From positions 66,559,675 through 66,623,674 of the forward strand of contig NC_085141.1 of the NCBI RefSeq assembly GCF_024139115.2: DNA of 64,000 nucleotides. The letters are read 5' to 3'. The DNA is from Armigeres subalbatus (lineage: Eukaryota > Arthropoda > Insecta > Diptera > Culicidae). Position 1 is the first letter of the stretch; each line of letters begins with the position of its first letter. Below the pieces are notes generated by a model. That model worked only from the letters and a program-made list of their open reading frames with translations. It was not told the DNA's origin and searched no databases. Position numbers and translations under genes: made by a program. This document shows positions 61,123-64,000 of the stretch, one piece after another.

Positions 61123-61785
61123 CTGAAATATTTGAATAAAGTAATTATTTCCCTTAATACCAAACTACGACGGGTCCGACTAACCTGAAACAACTCCAAA
61201 ATAGACCGCGCCTTCAGATTGAACAACCTGAGTTGCATCCGGAGGAACTCGGCTTCCATCATACTGAGTGAAAGCGTCTGCCTGAGGTAAGCCAATTCCA
61301 TGTTTTCCTCGTCGATGACGGAGCACTGATTTAACAGTGCTAGTTCGATTTCATTGAAAGTGACGTGAGCAATTGAGTTGTCCAAAATTTCGGGGATATT
61401 GGAAACTGGGGTACTTGTAGCCAAGTACGCAGCATTGTGGTTGACAAATTGCAGCGATTTAGGGACTTGTTCGTGTGAAACCTCGATTACTGTTGAATCG
61501 ATTGTCGATGAGACGATGGGTGTTATTTCTCTATTATTTTCCTCTACAGAGTCATCCAGCGGGATCGAAACCATGACAAGCGGCGATGGAGTTTTAACCG
61601 GACCAAGCACTTTAGCTATCTTCAGAGGATCAGGTTCGTCAACCGGAAAGCCACAGTTGGCCAAAAGCTCACCTAACAAGATGACAAATCTAATAAAGCG
61701 TAAACTGAAAACGAAGATCGAACTTACTTAGAACTGTAACAGCTACTGCAGGATTGATTTCCAAATAAACTTTTGCCTGCGACAT
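61033..61785 (-). CDS. Unrecognised 211-aa protein, 3 exons, convergent to the serpin-like gene
   Basis: Minus-strand exons 61785-61728, 61672-61185 and 61122-61033 join in frame, with GT-AG introns of 55 and 62 bp. The protein starts MSQAKVYLEINPAVAV, has LLANCGFPVDEPDPLKIAKVLG, a Ser/Thr/Val-rich middle, an amphipathic, probably helical segment (LAYLRQTLSLSMMEAEFLRMQLRLFNLKAR) and a Cys-containing C-terminus CDGSNIGFCRCPEIRKR. No signal peptide or membrane helix, so intracellular by default. I recognise no family. An unspliced reading of exon 2 would end in 65 different residues (stop at 60987); the spliced form is preferred because donor GTTAGT and acceptor TATTTCAG are good and the size is typical. 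A further acceptor (ATTTCAG at 61796) suggests an upstream 5' UTR exon. Confidence 0.72.
61185..61672 (-). CDS. Unrecognised 211-aa protein, exon 2
   Basis: Completes codon 20 (Ser) and encodes residues to ...SILELFQ; acceptor TCTTGTTAG, donor GTTAGT; phase 0 at the end. Confidence 0.72.
61728..61785 (-). CDS. Unrecognised 211-aa protein, exon 1
   Basis: ATG at 61785-61783; residues 1-19 and one base of codon 20; donor GTAAGT. Confidence 0.68.
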
Positions 61786-61799
61786 TTTTAATGCTCTGA

Positions 61800-62790
61800 A
61801 ATGAACCATGGTATTAAGAGTAATAAAAATATGGATTGTTAGCCTATTCAAACAAGGAACCACATCACTTTATAAAGCGTATCTAATATGAAACGAATAT
61901 GATATATTATTCCAAGTGGATATTATAGATGTAATGTCTGTTTCCAAAGATACTCCTTATCAAGTGACAGCTCGAAGCATAAATAGGCTACTTGGATGGC
62001 TTCATTCACAAATTTCGTTCGCCAGCAATTTTTTTCGTTCACGAGTATATTATTCACCAAAATAATTTAAGCATTGCGACCGAAAGCAGGAGAACCGAGT
62101 GAAAGGTCACGTTTGTTATTAACAATACTGATATTGTCAGACGTAACGACATATACTGTCACCGTCGGCCGTCGTCGGCATTCCAGCTGAGAATTATTCC
62201 TCTCACATCAGAGCGAATGCTGATTCAACGAATACTACTCTAACTAGTGGGTTTGTTCATGAACTCAACTGAAGCACAGTGGTGTGAATTGTAACTTTTG
62301 ATAAACACCTCCCACCTCTCCAGCGTTACGTAATTTGCGAATGAGCTCAAACAACAATGGTTTCAAAAGAATATATACTTACCAATTATCTCCGAAAATA
62401 TTCGTTAGATTTGACTTCAAAAATGTACACGAGTTCACTGATGTTGGAAAATGACGACCTTGTCGAGTATTAATACTACACTGATCTAGGAAAGGCATCA
62501 AGACACACCAATGCAATTGAGCTTTCCCGTTGAAAATTGTATCTCGTTTTGTTGTCTCAGTCAATTCTTTGACTTATTTAAGGCCCACCTTCCTAAAGAG
62601 GTCTTGCTTTTTGAAGCGTCTAACAATTCAAAAAACCAAAAACGAAAACTGCAAAATGCAGCAGTTTTAACCCGGCCTCAAGAATTGGATTGATGTTGGT
62701 TCAAAATCGAACGATTGTTAATTTCTTCTTGCTTTTGTTTTAAATAAAAAATCTGAAGAATCAATTGAGCGAATATTTTTTTTTTTTTTT
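61800..62790. other. Upstream region of the minus-strand gene, no coding gene seen
   Basis: Expected to hold the 5' UTR exon and promoter of the minus-strand gene; neither could be placed with confidence. A moderately GC-rich block at 62150-62250 is a possible promoter-proximal part. It ends in a T-run (62769-62790). Confidence 0.35.
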
Positions 62791-62799
62791 ACGGGAGAG

Positions 62800-64000
62800 A
62801 TCAACTGTCGTTTTACTTTTCAATGTACATAATGGTCACAGATGCAAAGCACTGAATCCATGGTCAGTTTCCCAAACAGCGCGATAAGTTTCGTGGCGTG
62901 AATCAATAATCTGACGCCTCAATACACGGTTTTCCACATCCTCGATTGCATCTCACGAGTGCCAAATCGTTTTGAACATGGTCCGCCTACCTCGCTCGTT
63001 GCGCACCCCGCCTTTTTGTACCGGCCGGTTCTGAGGCAAACAAAACTATTCTCGACCATGACTTTCAAATGATCTACGCAATCTATACTATCGTATGCCG
63101 CTTGAAAACGATCAACAGATGGTTGCGTTGGGAGTGGTTGGTATCTAATATTCACTGTAGTTTTGAAGGATTTGCCGTACAGTAAAGATCTGGTCCGTTG
63201 TCGAGACAGACAGGCGACGAAAGATGATCTGGGATATCACTTTGTAGGCAGCGATTAGGATGGTGATCGCTCGAAAGTTCTCACACTACGGCCCTTTTCT
63301 TCCACTCATTCGAAAGCTGTTGTTTCCCAGAATCTGACTGTTAGTTTGTGCAGACAAGTGACCAGCTTTTCCGGGCCCACCTTGATGAGTTCAGCTCCGA
63401 TACCATTTTTACCAGTTGCTTTTTATAATAGAGTGCTTTGAAAATAGGTCGTATGTGCAAAAGAGAGTCTCTCTTTGGATCTATTCTCTTTCGATTATTA
63501 CGAAACTATACAAAAGTTTACTTCGAATTTCTTGTTAGATATCCAAAGACAATAGCTTTGTTTATCATGCTGAAGTGGAAATGTAGCAAAACATGCAAAA
63601 CTAGCCGATATATTAGCGAAAGAGAGCGTGACCAAAGAGAATCTCTCGTTTGCACATACGACCTATTCTCAAAGCAATCTAGTATTGTTCTTTGGCTGTT
63701 GGATGGCATCCAATTCAAGGTGGGAGTGATTGGTTTCTATCGTTCGCTGAAGTGACGTCTCCTTCGATGCCTTGACCGTCACTGCCTCTGCTCTCAGCAG
63801 CATTTAAGTGTTCTTCGACTGAACCTTCGAATCACAACACGTTAGTCCGTCAAGAAGATCCCTTCATTATCCCTGCCTTTGCTAAGAGATGCGTTAAGCA
63901 TCTGATAGAACTTGCGTGTTTCTTGAGAACCCCACAGCTGTTCTATCTTATCATATTCCACTTCATCTCCGGGTGATCTCCAGGTTTACCTATATGGAAG
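62800..64000 (-). pseudogene. RTE-like LINE reverse transcriptase, degenerate, interrupted by a MITE
   Basis: Read on minus, fragments in shifting frames resemble the RT: ATGKNGIGAELIKVGPEKLV (63420-63360), LHKLTVRFWE, AYKVISQIIFRRLS, then FQAAYDSID (63110-63080; family consensus FxxAYDSI). Stops and frameshifts are frequent. The sequence before 63424 and after 63680 belongs together, split by the inverted-repeat element 63434-63676. The copy continues past the window end. Same family as 972-1611. Confidence 0.65.
63434..63676. mobile_element. MITE with TGCTTTGAAAATAGGTCGTA ends, 243 bp
   Basis: Left end TGCTTTGAAAATAGGTCGTATG and the reverse of the right end TGCTTTGAGAATAGGTCGTATG match with one difference, and the match runs on for about 45 bp (GCAAAAGAGAGTCTCTC...). 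It is inserted in the minus-strand LINE. The 105-codon plus-strand frame across it is not a gene. Confidence 0.75.

Noticed and set aside
60987..61679. Single-exon 230-codon version of the minus-strand gene
   Set aside because: Spliced form has better ends (GTTAGT...TATTTCAG) and an N-terminal exon with matching phase; the unspliced C-terminus is Phe-rich and unlike a folded protein.
63438..63755. 105-codon plus-strand frame
   Set aside because: Runs through an inverted-repeat MITE and the antisense of a LINE; no domain.

Overview
This window is eukaryotic nuclear DNA from a culicine mosquito, most likely the genus Aedes. The evidence is GT-AG introns in two size classes (55-63 bp and about 9 kb), several SINEs of the Feilai type known from Aedes, a 5.6-kb R1-clade retrotransposon, many MITEs, and a nuclear mitochondrial fragment of nad5. 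Most of the 64 kb is transposon-derived. Only three host protein-coding genes are supported.

Genes. (1) 19803-31065, plus strand: a five-exon SLC5 sodium/solute symporter (583 aa, multivitamin/monocarboxylate-transporter-like). Every splice phase fits, and intron 1 is 9.3 kb of repeats. (2) 40910-60965, plus strand: a four-exon secreted serpin-fold protein (580 aa). It has a good TATA/Inr promoter, a roughly 120-residue Ser/Thr/Glu-rich insert followed by a basic patch inside the serpin fold, and a reactive-centre hinge that does not look inhibitory. (3) 61785-61033, minus strand: a three-exon gene of 211 aa that I do not recognise. It converges on the serpin gene, with stop codons only 67 bp apart.

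Layout. 1-8.5 kb: LINE, SINE and MITE fragments, and a diverged 390-bp tandem duplication. 8.5-14.2 kb: an R1-clade LINE on the minus strand, bounded by a 15-bp target-site duplication and broken by frameshifts. 14.2-19.8 kb: SINEs and other repeats. 19.9-29.2 kb: SLC5 intron 1, with MITEs, a foldback element and the NUMT. 31.1-40.7 kb: intergenic, dominated by a four-level nest of transposons (34.4-39.2 kb) that includes a 167-bp tandem array. 41.4-50.5 kb: serpin intron 1, with a hAT-like element carrying 1.6 kb of short tandem repeats, and a 2.6-kb palindromic array of 564-bp units, each with a tRNA-like gene. 51.7-60.8 kb: serpin intron 3, with another hAT-like element and a 1.69-kb element with roughly 590-bp inverted arms. 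62.8-64 kb: a degenerate LINE on the minus strand.

The most unusual items are: a palindromic element family (seven copies or fragments) with 11-12-bp target duplications and an asymmetric tail, suggesting a non-autonomous Penelope-like retroelement; the 564-bp tRNA-like palindromic array; the insert-bearing serpin; and two transcribed introns that can fold into very long hairpin RNAs. All coordinates and translations were read by eye; no database search was run.
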